Part shown: piece after piece, positions 49,377 through 57,859 of the stretch
Position numbering within the stretch: position 1 is the first letter of the stretch
How the letters are laid out: each line of letters opens with the position of its first letter
Source: Anaerohalosphaeraceae bacterium
Lineage (GTDB): Bacteria > Planctomycetota > Phycisphaerae > Sedimentisphaerales > Anaerohalosphaeraceae
Length of the DNA stretch: 64,000 bases
NCBI GenBank assembly: GCA_035378985.1
Contig: DAOSUR010000004.1
Location: 62,001-126,000, forward strand
Direction of reading: 5' to 3'
Translations under genes and position numbers: made by a program
The notes under the pieces: generated by a model
Told to the model about the DNA's origin: nothing
The model's input: the letters and a program-made list of their open reading frames with translations, nothing else
The model's database searches: none

Positions 49377-50875
49377 GATTAGCCAGTCCTTCCAACGGTT
49401 TCTCACCTGATTATCCGCGTTTGCGCCGCAGCAAGACGGTGGAGTCGGTTGTGAACGCTCTGGACGGACTGCTGGTGGCGTTTATTTTGGCACTGGTGTT
49501 TCGGGCGTTTGCGGTGGAGGCGTTTCAGATTCCGACAGGCAGTATGGCGGAGACGCTGAATGGGGCGCATTGGCATTTGCGCTGCCTCCGCTGCGGCATT
49601 CCTTACGATTTTGGGGCGGATGCGGGCTGGTCCGGACAGCCGGTCTGTCCGAACTGCGGGTATGAACAGCCCAGCACGGCGATGGGGGTGCTGGCGAACG
49701 GGGACCGGATTTTTGTGAACAAATGCATTTATCAGTTTTCGGAGCCGAAGCGGTGGGATGTGGTTGTGTTCAAGAATCCGCCGAATCCGCAGGAAAATTA
49801 CATCAAGCGTCTGGTCGGCCTGCCGGGAGAGTCCATTGAGATTGCAGACGGAGACCTTTATATCAACGGACAGATTGTCCGCAAGCCGCGGAAGATTCAG
49901 GAAGAGCTGTGGACATGTCTGTATCACAACGATTATCAGGCGGGGTTTGCTTCCGGTCGGTTTTCATCCCCTTCGGAGGATTCCTCCCAATCCTGGCCGT
50001 TGGAGCCGCGGTTTGAGTCCGAAGGGCAGAGTGCATGGGAACTGAACTCGGAGGGAGGGACTGTTTTCGTTTTACGGAAGGACGGTGCGGATGAGCATTC
50101 GATTCGTTTTGTGCCGAGACGTCCGGATGTGTTTCGGGTTTTTTATGCTTACAATGGGCCGGATGTGAGTTCAAACCGGCCGATTTGTTCGGATTTAATG
50201 ATTCGATTCTGGGTTCAGCCGACAGGGGAGCAGGGACAGGTCGGTGCCTTGCTGAGCAAGAACGGGGTTGCGTATATCGGCCGATTCGACTTTCTGGGCC
50301 AGCTGCTTTTTGAAAAGGTGACGGCAGACGGACAGCGGACGGAACTGAGAAAACTGGCTTTTTTGCCGGACTGGTCCCGAAAGGGCTTGTGGTTTGAGTT
50401 TGCAAATGTAGACCGTCGTCTGGTGATCCGCTGCGGGGATTATCGGTTTTCTTATGATTTGAGGGAGGAGGATTTGGGGGAACGCAGCGGCCGCCGTCAG
50501 AATCCGGAGGTGAAGATTTTGGGGCAGGGGGGGATGCGGCTTTCGCATATCGGGGTGTATCGGGATATTTATTATCTTTCGTCGGATTCGCTTCGAGCGC
50601 GGCGCGGGCGGCCGTTTCAGCTGGGACCCGATGAATTTTTTGTCTGCGGGGATAATACACCAAACAGTTATGACAGCCGGCAGTGGACTACAGAGGGACT
50701 GGGCAACAACGGCAAGCGGTATCGGGAAGGAGTGGTGCCGCGTGATTTTATGATGGGCAAGGCCTTTTTTATCTATTGGTCGGATGCGTTTCGGCCTCGG
50801 GAGTATATGCTGCCGGTGATTGTGAATTTGGAGCGGCTGCGGGTCATTTATGGGGGTTCGGAGGAGATTTACTAA
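49373..50875 (+). CDS. lepB: Signal peptidase I, enlarged form with zinc-ribbon insert (second of a tandem pair)
   Basis: A 500-residue paralogue of the preceding protein with the same plan. One membrane segment, Ser57 (QIPTGSMAETLNGAH), a zinc ribbon C71/C74/C92/C95, Lys145 (NYIKRLVGLPGES), the long insert (GLWFEFANVDRRLVIRCGDY) and CGDNTPNSYDSRQW. The GTG start overlaps the stop of the first gene, so both are made together. The zinc-ribbon loop is 14 residues shorter than in the first copy and the inserts have diverged clearly. This suggests an old duplication with separate substrates. Confidence 0.88.
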   Translation: MRLASPSNGFSPDYPRLRRSKTVESVVNALDGLLVAFILALVFRAFAVEAFQIPTGSMAETLNGAHWHLRCLRCGIPYDFGADAGWSGQPVCPNCGYEQPSTAMGVLANGDRIFVNKCIYQFSEPKRWDVVVFKNPPNPQENYIKRLVGLPGESIEIADGDLYINGQIVRKPRKIQEELWTCLYHNDYQAGFASGRFSSPSEDSSQSWPLEPRFESEGQSAWELNSEGGTVFVLRKDGADEHSIRFVPRRPDVFRVFYAYNGPDVSSNRPICSDLMIRFWVQPTGEQGQVGALLSKNGVAYIGRFDFLGQLLFEKVTADGQRTELRKLAFLPDWSRKGLWFEFANVDRRLVIRCGDYRFSYDLREEDLGERSGRRQNPEVKILGQGGMRLSHIGVYRDIYYLSSDSLRARRGRPFQLGPDEFFVCGDNTPNSYDSRQWTTEGLGNNGKRYREGVVPRDFMMGKAFFIYWSDAFRPREYMLPVIVNLERLRVIYGGSEEIY

Positions 50876-50950
50876 TCAATACAGTTATCCGTCGTCAATT
50901 ATCAATTATCAGGGGGGCGGCTGTTCGGCATCCGGAGTTTTCGTCGGATG

Positions 50951-50987
50951 AAAAAAAACGCCGGATGCGGAGAAGCACCCGGCGTTT
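50951..50987 (-). terminator. Intrinsic terminator of the tubulin/FtsZ-like gene
   Basis: On the minus strand, AAACGCCGG/CCGGCGTTT forms a 9-bp stem with a 14-nt loop followed by a run of T (A-run 50951-50958). It may also end the signal peptidase transcript from the other side. Confidence 0.8.
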
Positions 50988-51008
50988 GGGATTGTTTTTG
51001 TCAGAAGC

Positions 51009-52334
51009 TTACGCTGTGACCATCTGAGAGGCCAGGAGTTCTTCGACGCGTTGGGTCGGGAAGTCCAGTCCGCCGATAATGGTATAGACCCGAAGGGCCT
51101 CGCGTCCGTCCTCGTAAATGCCGCGGTGGATGGTGGCTTTTCCAGTCAGGTCGGCCAGGACGTCGAAGGCGAAGTTGATATTGTCCTGCAGGTTGGGTGT
51201 GTTGGCCATCATCCGCTTCCCGCCGACGACGATGCAGCCGGCAACCTTGGCAGTGCTCAGGTCGAAGCCGTTGCTCAAGAGCGTTTTTTCGAGGTTCTGC
51301 TTGACGGCGCTGCTGAGGGCAAACCGGTCTTTGTATTTTTCGACGCGTGTGAGGCCCATAATTGCGCAGCCGCCGGCCTTCAGGATGCTCTGGTAATCGA
51401 CCGGGTCCAGCGTGGTGTAGGGGCTGCTGAGCGAGCTGAGCCGGTTGAAGATGTCGAACATGCCGGCCACGGTGTTGTTGACGCTGGGCCAGAACTCGCG
51501 AACGGTTTTGCCCGGATACATCCGGCTGATTTTCTCATTGTCAATGATAATCAGCGGTGAAATCAGCCCTTTGGAGGCCATCTTTCCCAGCTCGGTTGCG
51601 ACCTGATAGGCGTTTTCAGCCACCTGCGGCGAGTTGGCTTCGCCGTTGGTCGGCAGGGTCATAATGACGCCGACGTGTTTGTTGGGCTCGGTTTTCCCGA
51701 TGGAATAGACATAATCCTTGGCGATGCTGACCAGCTCGGCTGCACTGCCGCCGCCGGTTCCGCCGCCGGCCCCAAAGCAGACCATCACATGGTCTACTTC
51801 CGTTCCGAAGGTCTTGCGGGTCAGGTGCAGGATGTCCTGCCGCCACTGGGCGGCGGCCTGCTGCCCGCGGCCCATGTCTTTGCCGGCTCCTTTTTCGCCG
51901 ATGTCCATCAGAAACTTTTGCGAAGGAGGCAGACCCAGCAAATCGAGGTCGTGGTAAGTGGTGTTGACGGCGATGGCTTTTTTGTAGCCGAGGTCATAGA
52001 AGGCCTTCACGAGCCGTCCGCCGCACTGGCCGCTTCCAATCCAGGCAAAACGGGTCGAGCCGACAAAGTTGTCCTTCACGCCCGTTTCACAGACGGTCTT
52101 GACTTCATAACGTTCCAGGTCCAGAACGGGGATTATCTCTTTTTTCGCTTTGGCGGGCTTGGGAACGGATGCTTTGACCTGCACGGAGGCGGTTTTTTTT
52201 GCGACCGGTCTGGGCTTGACGGTTTTGGTCTTTTTGACAGGGGTTGTTTTTGCGGTCTTCCGCACGGAGGTTTTGGCGACTTTTTTTACGGATTTGCGGG
52301 CGCCTGTCTTAGAGGACTTCTTTTTGGCTGTCAT
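51009..52334 (-). CDS. Divergent tubulin/FtsZ-superfamily GTPase with a Lys-rich N-terminal extension
   Basis: A 441-residue protein. The first ~66 residues are Lys/Ala/Thr/Pro-rich with histone-H1-like words (KSVKKVAKTSVRKTAKTTPV). The core has the GTPase signatures of the superfamily: IGSGQCGGRLVKAFYDLGYK (100-119), IAVNTTYHDLDLLGL, the phosphate loop GAGGGTGGGSA (188-198; FtsZ has GGGTGTG), a TNGEANS loop, and LDPVDYQSILKAGGCAIMGL (309-328), where the Asp pair matches the FtsZ T7 loop. The GQCG motif recalls tubulin, while the overall length and T7 region recall FtsZ. Planctomycetes mostly lack a standard FtsZ, so a role in a polymer or cell division is possible but not shown. The long basic tail could bind DNA or RNA. 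Confidence 0.8.
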   Translation of the reverse strand: MTAKKKSSKTGARKSVKKVAKTSVRKTAKTTPVKKTKTVKPRPVAKKTASVQVKASVPKPAKAKKEIIPVLDLERYEVKTVCETGVKDNFVGSTRFAWIGSGQCGGRLVKAFYDLGYKKAIAVNTTYHDLDLLGLPPSQKFLMDIGEKGAGKDMGRGQQAAAQWRQDILHLTRKTFGTEVDHVMVCFGAGGGTGGGSAAELVSIAKDYVYSIGKTEPNKHVGVIMTLPTNGEANSPQVAENAYQVATELGKMASKGLISPLIIIDNEKISRMYPGKTVREFWPSVNNTVAGMFDIFNRLSSLSSPYTTLDPVDYQSILKAGGCAIMGLTRVEKYKDRFALSSAVKQNLEKTLLSNGFDLSTAKVAGCIVVGGKRMMANTPNLQDNINFAFDVLADLTGKATIHRGIYEDGREALRVYTIIGGLDFPTQRVEELLASQMVTA

Positions 52335-52640
52335 TCTTTTTCTCCTATATTATTTTTTCATCATTCCGAAAAAGCACTTCTGCCGGTAACCCTGTTTTAC
52401 CGTCTGTAGAGTCTGTGCTGCCTTTGCGTTGTAGTTCGGTTTTTTGAGGGCTGGGATTAAGGAGATTGTTTGAAAAAAAGAAAATTGAAGGCATTTGCCT
52501 CGAGAAGGGGCTTAAAACGGGGATTTTAAAGATTCCCGCGAGAGGTCCGATAATCTGGAGAAAATGTTATCGGGTCTTCGAGAGGAGAAAGCGGTTCTTG
52601 TGCGGCGCCGCGGGAGCGGGTATAAGAAGGTCCGGCAGGA

Positions 52641-53183
52641 ATGAAACCGGAGACCAAACAGGTGAAACATTTGAATATTGAAATAAAGGCGCACTGCCGG
52701 CGTCCGGAAAGGGTTCGGCAGGTTTTGCGGGAAGCGGGGGCGGTTTTTCGCGGAACGGATGAGCAGACGGATGTGTATTTTCGGGTGCCGAAGGGGCGGC
52801 TGAAGCTTCGGCAGGGGACGATTGAAAATGCCCTGATTTTTTATGAACGGCCCGATGAAGCGGGGCCGAAGCGGTCGGATGTATTTTTGTATCCGGCGGC
52901 GGAAAGCGGTCTGCTTCGAGAGGTGCTGGAAAAGGCCCTGGGGGTTTTGGCGGTTGTCCGAAAGAGACGGGAGATTTATTTTCTTAAGAATATCAAGTTC
53001 CATCTGGACAGCGTGGAGGGGTTGGGGGATTTTGCAGAAATTGAGGTGATGGATACGGAAGGAAGCGGCGATTGCGAAGGGCTTCGGCGGCAGTGTGAGG
53101 ACTTTATGAGGCGGTTTGGAATCGAAACGAAAGACCTTCTGGAGCGTTCGTACAGTGATATGATTTTGGAGAAGGGGCGATGA
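52641..53183 (+). CDS. CYTH-domain protein (class IV adenylate cyclase/thiamine triphosphatase family)
   Basis: A 180-residue CYTH barrel: NIEIKAHCRRPERVRQVLRE near the start, DVYFRVPKGRLKLRQG, RKRREIYFLKNIKFHLDSVE, and GLGDFAEIEVMDTEG. These are the acidic and basic tunnel residues of the family, although the first Glu of the ExExK motif is Asn here. Members hydrolyse triphosphates or make cAMP, and the substrate cannot be told. Overlaps the next gene by 4 bp. Confidence 0.82.
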   Translation: MKPETKQVKHLNIEIKAHCRRPERVRQVLREAGAVFRGTDEQTDVYFRVPKGRLKLRQGTIENALIFYERPDEAGPKRSDVFLYPAAESGLLREVLEKALGVLAVVRKRREIYFLKNIKFHLDSVEGLGDFAEIEVMDTEGSGDCEGLRRQCEDFMRRFGIETKDLLERSYSDMILEKGR

Positions 53184-53785
53184 GGCCGGAGAAGATTGGG
53201 GCGGTGATTTTTGATTTGGGCGGTGTCCTGATTGGGATTGATTTGGAGCAGCTTCAGAAGGAGCCGCAGACAAAAGACTGGGCCCGGCTTATCCCGGAAA
53301 TGCGCCGGCAGCCGGAAACGGTTTTGCTGAACAGCGGAAAGATTTCTCCGGATGCTTTTTATGATGTGATGAGGAAACGGTTTTCATTGAGCGGGACATT
53401 TGAGGATTTTCACCGGGCCTGGTGCGGAATTTTTACGCCGCGTCCGCCGATGGAGGATTTGGTCCGGCGTCTGGCGGGCCGAGTGCCGCTGGGGCTTCTG
53501 TCAGATACCGAGCCGATGCATTGGGATTATCTTCGTCGTCAGTACGGGTTTCTGGAACTGTTTCGAAAGCCGGTGCTCAGTTTTGAGGCGGGGGCGGTCA
53601 AGCCGGCGGCGAAGATGTATCAGCTGGCGGCTGAGTCGGTTGGGGTGCCGGCGGAGCGGTGCTTTTATGTGGATGACCTGCCGGAGAATGTGGAAGGGGC
53701 CCGGCGGGCGGGGATGAATGCGGCGGTCTTTGAAAGTGCAGAACAGGTGGGGGCTTTCCTGAAAGAGACCGGAATTTGTTTTTGA
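53180..53785 (+). CDS. HAD-superfamily hydrolase (YihX-like)
   Basis: A 201-residue haloacid-dehalogenase-type phosphatase. The first motif is VIFDLGGVLIGID (the second Asp is Gly, as in many YihX-like proteins). LLSDTEPMHWDYL follows, then the Lys motif FEAGAVKPAAKMY and FYVDDLPENVEGARRAGM. It is translationally coupled to the CYTH protein (ATGA). Substrate unknown, probably a small phosphate ester. Confidence 0.85.
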   Translation: MRPEKIGAVIFDLGGVLIGIDLEQLQKEPQTKDWARLIPEMRRQPETVLLNSGKISPDAFYDVMRKRFSLSGTFEDFHRAWCGIFTPRPPMEDLVRRLAGRVPLGLLSDTEPMHWDYLRRQYGFLELFRKPVLSFEAGAVKPAAKMYQLAAESVGVPAERCFYVDDLPENVEGARRAGMNAAVFESAEQVGAFLKETGICF

Positions 53786-53810
53786 AAGGATGATGGATGT
53801 TTGGGCGGAA

Positions 53811-53839
53811 TTGACAGAAGGAGCGGCGGGGGGTACTAT
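53811..53839 (+). promoter_or_regulatory. Sigma-70-type promoter for surE
   Basis: A perfect TTGACA and TACTAT separated by 17 bp, 37 bp before the surE ATG. Confidence 0.7.
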
Positions 53840-53876
53840 GGCGGAAAATTGAGCGAAGAACGGGTCGGGAGCGGCT

Positions 53877-54659
53877 ATGCACATATTGCTGACGAATGAT
53901 GACGGAATTTTTGCACCGGGGCTTGCGGCGCTGTACAGCCGGCTGATTCGGCTGGGAAAAGTGACGGTGGCGGCTCCGTCGGATGTGCAGTCGGGAGCCA
54001 GCCACAGCATTTCGCTGAAGGAGATTCGGTGTGATTCGGTGGAGCTGGTGGGCAAATTCTGCGGATTTCGGGTGGAAGGTTCGCCGGCGGACTGCGTGAA
54101 ACTGGCGATGAACGAACTGATTGATGAGTCGGAGCCGGTGGATTTGGTGGTGTCGGGGATGAACTGCGGGGCGAATGTGGGGATTAATGTGTTTTATTCG
54201 GGAACGGTGGCCGGGGCGATAGAAGGGGCTTTTTATGGGCTGCCGGCAGTAGCGGTCAGTGCGGCCGTTGATGAACCAATGAATTTTGAAGCCGCGGCGG
54301 ATTATGCCTTTGCCGTGCTGAAGAAAATCCTGCCGATCCCGGCCGGACAGGTGGTGAATCTGAATATTCCCCGTCTTTCCGCAGGTAAGCCCAAAGGGGT
54401 TCTGGTGGTGCCGCAGTCAACGCACGGTTTTGAGGAGTCGTATGATGCCGTGGAGGATGCGAATGGTCAGAGTATTTATCGGCTGACCGGCGGGCCTCAT
54501 CGGGACCCGCACAGCGAGGAACCCGTGTCGGACACCCAGGCGCTGGCGGCGGGATACATTACTCTAACAGGGCTTCGGCTGGATCTGACGGATACGGCCG
54601 TCAACGAATGGCTGAAAAAATCCAATTTGGGCCGGAGGGGATGTGAGTGTGATTTTTGA
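53877..54659 (+). CDS. surE: 5'/3'-nucleotidase SurE
   Basis: SurE removes phosphate from nucleoside monophosphates and is tied to stationary-phase survival. The 260-residue protein has the metal site LLTNDDGIFAPG (Asp8, Asp9), the ASHSISL segment near 42, and VDLVVSGMNCGANVGINVFY with the catalytic Asn. Length is typical. It overlaps the next membrane protein gene by 17 bp. Confidence 0.95.
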   Translation: MHILLTNDDGIFAPGLAALYSRLIRLGKVTVAAPSDVQSGASHSISLKEIRCDSVELVGKFCGFRVEGSPADCVKLAMNELIDESEPVDLVVSGMNCGANVGINVFYSGTVAGAIEGAFYGLPAVAVSAAVDEPMNFEAAADYAFAVLKKILPIPAGQVVNLNIPRLSAGKPKGVLVVPQSTHGFEESYDAVEDANGQSIYRLTGGPHRDPHSEEPVSDTQALAAGYITLTGLRLDLTDTAVNEWLKKSNLGRRGCECDF

Positions 54660-55209
54660 AAGCCCGTGGCTGCTGCTGGCGATTTCAGCGGTTCTGCTGG
54701 CGGGGGTTTCCGCCGTCTGGCAGGTGCGGGGGCGTCGGGGGCGGTGGATGTTTGTTCTTCCGGTTTTGGCGGCGGTATCGGCTGTGGGGCTGGATGTGCT
54801 GGTGCAGACGGATTCGGAGCAGATTCAGTCGATGCTCGAAGTGTGTCGGCGGGCGGCTCTGGCGGGGGATGCCGGTTCGATAGCTCCTTTTATCGCTTCC
54901 GATTATCGGGATGCTGTCCATTCAACCAGGGCGGAGCTGCTGAAGGCGGCGGAGGATGTTTTTCGTCGAGCGGCCCTGGAAAGAGTGGTGGAGCGGGGTC
55001 ATAAACTTCAGATTGAGGGAGATACAGCCCAAAGCCGGGTGCGGTATCGTGTGCATCTGGATCCGCAGCGAAGTGTTTATGCGGCGGGGGGGACTCTGCT
55101 GTTTGTGGTGCTGGAAATTGACTATCGCCGAAACAGCGGACGCTGGCAAATCCAGCGGGTTGTTTTGGTGAGCGTAAATGACACGCCGATGGGGTGGAAA
55201 GACGTTTAG
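54643..55209 (+). CDS. Membrane protein with two N-terminal helices and a soluble domain
   Basis: A 188-residue protein from a GTG start inside the end of surE. Two hydrophobic segments (LLLAISAVLLAGVSAVW, MFVLPVLAAVSAVGLDVLV) precede a domain of about 120 residues (SMLEVCRRAALAGDAGSIAP, FIASDYRDAVHSTRAE, RYRVHLDPQRSVYAAGGTLL). That domain resembles the cone-shaped SnoaL/DUF4440-like fold. Function not known. Coupled to surE. Confidence 0.65.
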   Translation: MSVIFESPWLLLAISAVLLAGVSAVWQVRGRRGRWMFVLPVLAAVSAVGLDVLVQTDSEQIQSMLEVCRRAALAGDAGSIAPFIASDYRDAVHSTRAELLKAAEDVFRRAALERVVERGHKLQIEGDTAQSRVRYRVHLDPQRSVYAAGGTLLFVVLEIDYRRNSGRWQIQRVVLVSVNDTPMGWKDV

Positions 55210-55212
55210 CTT

Positions 55213-55263
55213 AAAAAAATCGGAGCCATGCACGGTGGGTTGTACCAGACCTGCACAGCTCCG
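55213..55263 (-). terminator. Intrinsic terminator of the kinase/response regulator operon
   Basis: On the minus strand, a CGGAGC/GCTCCG stem with an inner TGCA/TGCA pairing is followed by A and a run of seven T (A-run 55213-55219). The loop is long, about 30 nt. Confidence 0.6.
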
Positions 55264-55289
55264 GGTTTTGTCGAAGAAAATCCGATTTC

Positions 55290-55712
55290 TTAATTGCGGG
55301 CCAGGGCCTTGCGCTGTTCGACAATGCTTTCGATTTTTTCGAGCAGTTCGCTCAGGTCGAACGGTTTGACGATATAGTCGTCAATGCCGCACGAGTTGGC
55401 ACGAGCGATATCCTGGGTCTGGCTGCGGGCGGTGAGCATGATGACGGAGATATCCTGACCCCAGGGCTGCCGACGAAGCGTTTCGAGCATCTCGTGGCCG
55501 TCCATCACCGGCATAATCACATCCAGAAGAATGACATCCGGCATTTCTTTTTCGGCCTGCTGAAGCCCTTCGCGTCCATCGTGGGCGGTCACAACCTCGT
55601 ACTCGTTCATTTCAAGCCGGTCTTTAAGGGTTTGAACGATGTTGGGTTCGTCATCCACCACGAGGATTTTGGTTTTTTTTGTTTTTTTCTTAATTCCAAA
55701 AAAGTCAAACAT
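55290..55712 (-). CDS. Single-domain response regulator (CheY-like)
   Basis: A 140-residue receiver with acidic pair D20-D21, phospho-acceptor D64 (VILLDVIMPVMDG), T94 and K116 (DDYIVKPFDL), all intact. A basic, Lys-rich N-terminal stretch (KKKTKKTK) precedes the domain. It lies 12 bp after the histidine kinase on the same strand, its probable phosphate donor. It has no output domain and would act by protein binding. Confidence 0.9.
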   Translation of the reverse strand: MFDFFGIKKKTKKTKILVVDDEPNIVQTLKDRLEMNEYEVVTAHDGREGLQQAEKEMPDVILLDVIMPVMDGHEMLETLRRQPWGQDISVIMLTARSQTQDIARANSCGIDDYIVKPFDLSELLEKIESIVEQRKALARN

Positions 55713-55724
55713 GGTTCCTTCTCC

Positions 55725-57512
55725 CTATTTTTTATTGCCCGGACATGTTTGCATGTCCCTATTAGACATTTTGATTCGTGCGATTTCCGGCAGCTGATTC
55801 GGATTCTTTGTGTCGGCCGGATATTTCGCCATTCCCATCATCGGCAAAATGGGCAAAACGGAAAAGTTCTTTTTGATAGAAAGCTGAATCATTTTTTCAA
55901 TTCTTTTTCGGACATTGTCTATCTTTTGGTGAGTGGATTCGTTTATCACAAAGGTAATTTCCGACTCGCCGGTTTGAAGGGCCAAATCGGTGCTGCAGGT
56001 CAGATAAAAACGGCTTTGAGCGAGCAAATCATGGATGATTTTTTCCGCGGCGTCGCGCGTGTCTGCTTCGGGCTTTGCGGAGTCAAAGCAGATAATCAGG
56101 ACGGCAGTCTGCCTATCAGCATTTTTTGTTTTTGGGATGGCTTCGAGATGTTTTGTGAGAATAAACTGCGGGTCGGCCTTCGGCAGGGAGAAATAGAAGC
56201 TGCTTCCTTTGGAAGGAGTGCTTTCAAACCAGATGGACCCGCCGTGAATTTGAATGATTCCTTTGCTGATGGCCAGTCCCAGTCCGCTGCCTTTGGAGCC
56301 CGGGCCGGCCTGCCGGGCGACCTGGTAAAATTTGGTAAAGATGTATTTCTGAATTTCCGGCGGGATTCCGACACCGGTATCCTGAACGCAGGCAATGATA
56401 TCGTTCCCCTCGGTTTTTAAGGAGACGGTAATTGTGCCTCCGGAGGGGGTAAATTGAATGGCATTTCGGATGAGGTTGACCAGAACCTGTCGGAGCCGTT
56501 TGATATCGGCGTAAACGGGGATGATGGTTCCTTGGGTTTGCGCGGATATTCTGATGCCGGCTTTTTGGGCTTCCTGTTCAAACTCTTTGACGGTCATCCG
56601 AATGAGGGCGTCCATGTCCATGACCTTGCAGGTGATGGGCATGTTGCCGGCTTCGAGCTTGGCAATGTCGAGCAGGTCGTTGATGAGATCGGCGAAACGG
56701 CGGCAGTCCTGCTGCATGGATTGAAGGTATTCCCGTGTTTTGCCTGCGACTTTTCCGGTGACGCCGGCCAGGATATTGGAAACGGCGTTTTGGATGCTGG
56801 TCAGCGGGGTTCGCAGTTCGTGAGAGATGGCGGTGATGAAGTCATTTTTTGTGTTTTCGGCGATGAGTTCGTTGGTAATATCCCGGAGGTAAACGGCGGT
56901 GCCGATGATATGCTCCCATTCGTCGCGGATGCGTGTCCAGCGGACTCTCAGGAGGCGCTGTGTGCCGGATTTAACCTGAAATTCACCCTGTGTGGGAGCC
57001 GCCAGTTCGCCGGGCTGCATCAGTTCCGCAAAACCGAGATGAGCGAGCGTTTCGGTTACAGCTGCACTGTCGGCTTCCGCCGGCAGGCCGAGCAGCCGAA
57101 GGGCTACCTGATTGCATTCCTCTATCTGCCCTTTTTCATTCAGCAGAATCATTCCGTCTATCAGATTGTGGACGGCGGATTCGAGTTTGTGTTTGCGGGC
57201 TTCGAGAAGGCAGGCGGCGCCGACCTCCATCAATTCAATTTGGTTGGCCAGCTGATGTTCCAGCTGGGACTGAAGTTCATTGACCTTTTTTTGGATGTTG
57301 TCCAGCTCCCGGAGCATCAGCTCGAGCAGCTGGGCACGGTTCAGATAGACAGGTTTTTCATAGTCGGGCAGGGCGATTCCGAGCGCATCGGCACCGGTAT
57401 CGATAACCGCTCGGACCACCTGCTGAATGGGCATATCGCCGTTCACGATGAGTGCCCCGGGTTCTTCGAGGAATTCCGCAGGTTGTTCAATCAAGTCTGC
57501 GATTCGCGTCAC
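55725..57512 (-). CDS. Cytoplasmic PAS-domain sensor histidine kinase
   Basis: About 595 residues from the GTG at 57512 (GAAAGGGGAAG upstream). The N-terminal part (VTRIADLIEQPAEFLEEPGA, IQQVVRAVIDTGADALGIAL) looks like a CBS-type module. A coiled coil and a PAS domain (LIDGMILLNEKGQIEECNQV) follow, then HisKA with the phospho-acceptor His231 (AISHELRTPL) and an ATPase domain (N box NLIRNAIQF, DTGVGIPPE, GSGLGLAISKGI). A C-terminal ~120-residue region is not recognised. No membrane segment is present. It is upstream of and paired with the single-domain regulator. Confidence 0.9.
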   Translation of the reverse strand: MTRIADLIEQPAEFLEEPGALIVNGDMPIQQVVRAVIDTGADALGIALPDYEKPVYLNRAQLLELMLRELDNIQKKVNELQSQLEHQLANQIELMEVGAACLLEARKHKLESAVHNLIDGMILLNEKGQIEECNQVALRLLGLPAEADSAAVTETLAHLGFAELMQPGELAAPTQGEFQVKSGTQRLLRVRWTRIRDEWEHIIGTAVYLRDITNELIAENTKNDFITAISHELRTPLTSIQNAVSNILAGVTGKVAGKTREYLQSMQQDCRRFADLINDLLDIAKLEAGNMPITCKVMDMDALIRMTVKEFEQEAQKAGIRISAQTQGTIIPVYADIKRLRQVLVNLIRNAIQFTPSGGTITVSLKTEGNDIIACVQDTGVGIPPEIQKYIFTKFYQVARQAGPGSKGSGLGLAISKGIIQIHGGSIWFESTPSKGSSFYFSLPKADPQFILTKHLEAIPKTKNADRQTAVLIICFDSAKPEADTRDAAEKIIHDLLAQSRFYLTCSTDLALQTGESEITFVINESTHQKIDNVRKRIEKMIQLSIKKNFSVLPILPMMGMAKYPADTKNPNQLPEIARIKMSNRDMQTCPGNKK

Positions 57513-57859
57513 AAACTTCCCCTTTCGGACATTGGACTTTTTTCGGCGTTTTCTTGCTACGGAGACTATCGGAGATAGCAACCAAAGCTTTTAGGAAGAA
57601 AATTTCAGGGCTTTGGGGCGGATGGAGCGAGGGAGAGGGAATTTTTCTGATGCTTTCGGGCGCAAAAGGTGAAAATCCCAGCAGGCGGTTTTTTCAGTTT
57701 TTCAGCGGTTTTCTTTATCAGACCCAGCCGGTTCAAAATGGAGCAGCCTGCCGGAAAAGGAAAGCCGGACGCATCATTCTGCTAAAATTTTAGCAAACCG
57801 AAGTTCCTATAATTCGGCCTCCGATGAAGTTTTACCGGACCGAGACCGCCCTGAAAAAG
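57513..57859. other. Intergenic region between the GH2 gene and the histidine kinase
   Basis: About 350 bp without a gene. It holds a perfect 14-bp palindrome GCTAAAATTTTAGC at 57781-57794 and a short CTATC-GGA-GATAG hairpin near 57564-57577 close to the kinase start. I see no clear terminator after the GH2 stop and no clear kinase promoter. Confidence 0.5.
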
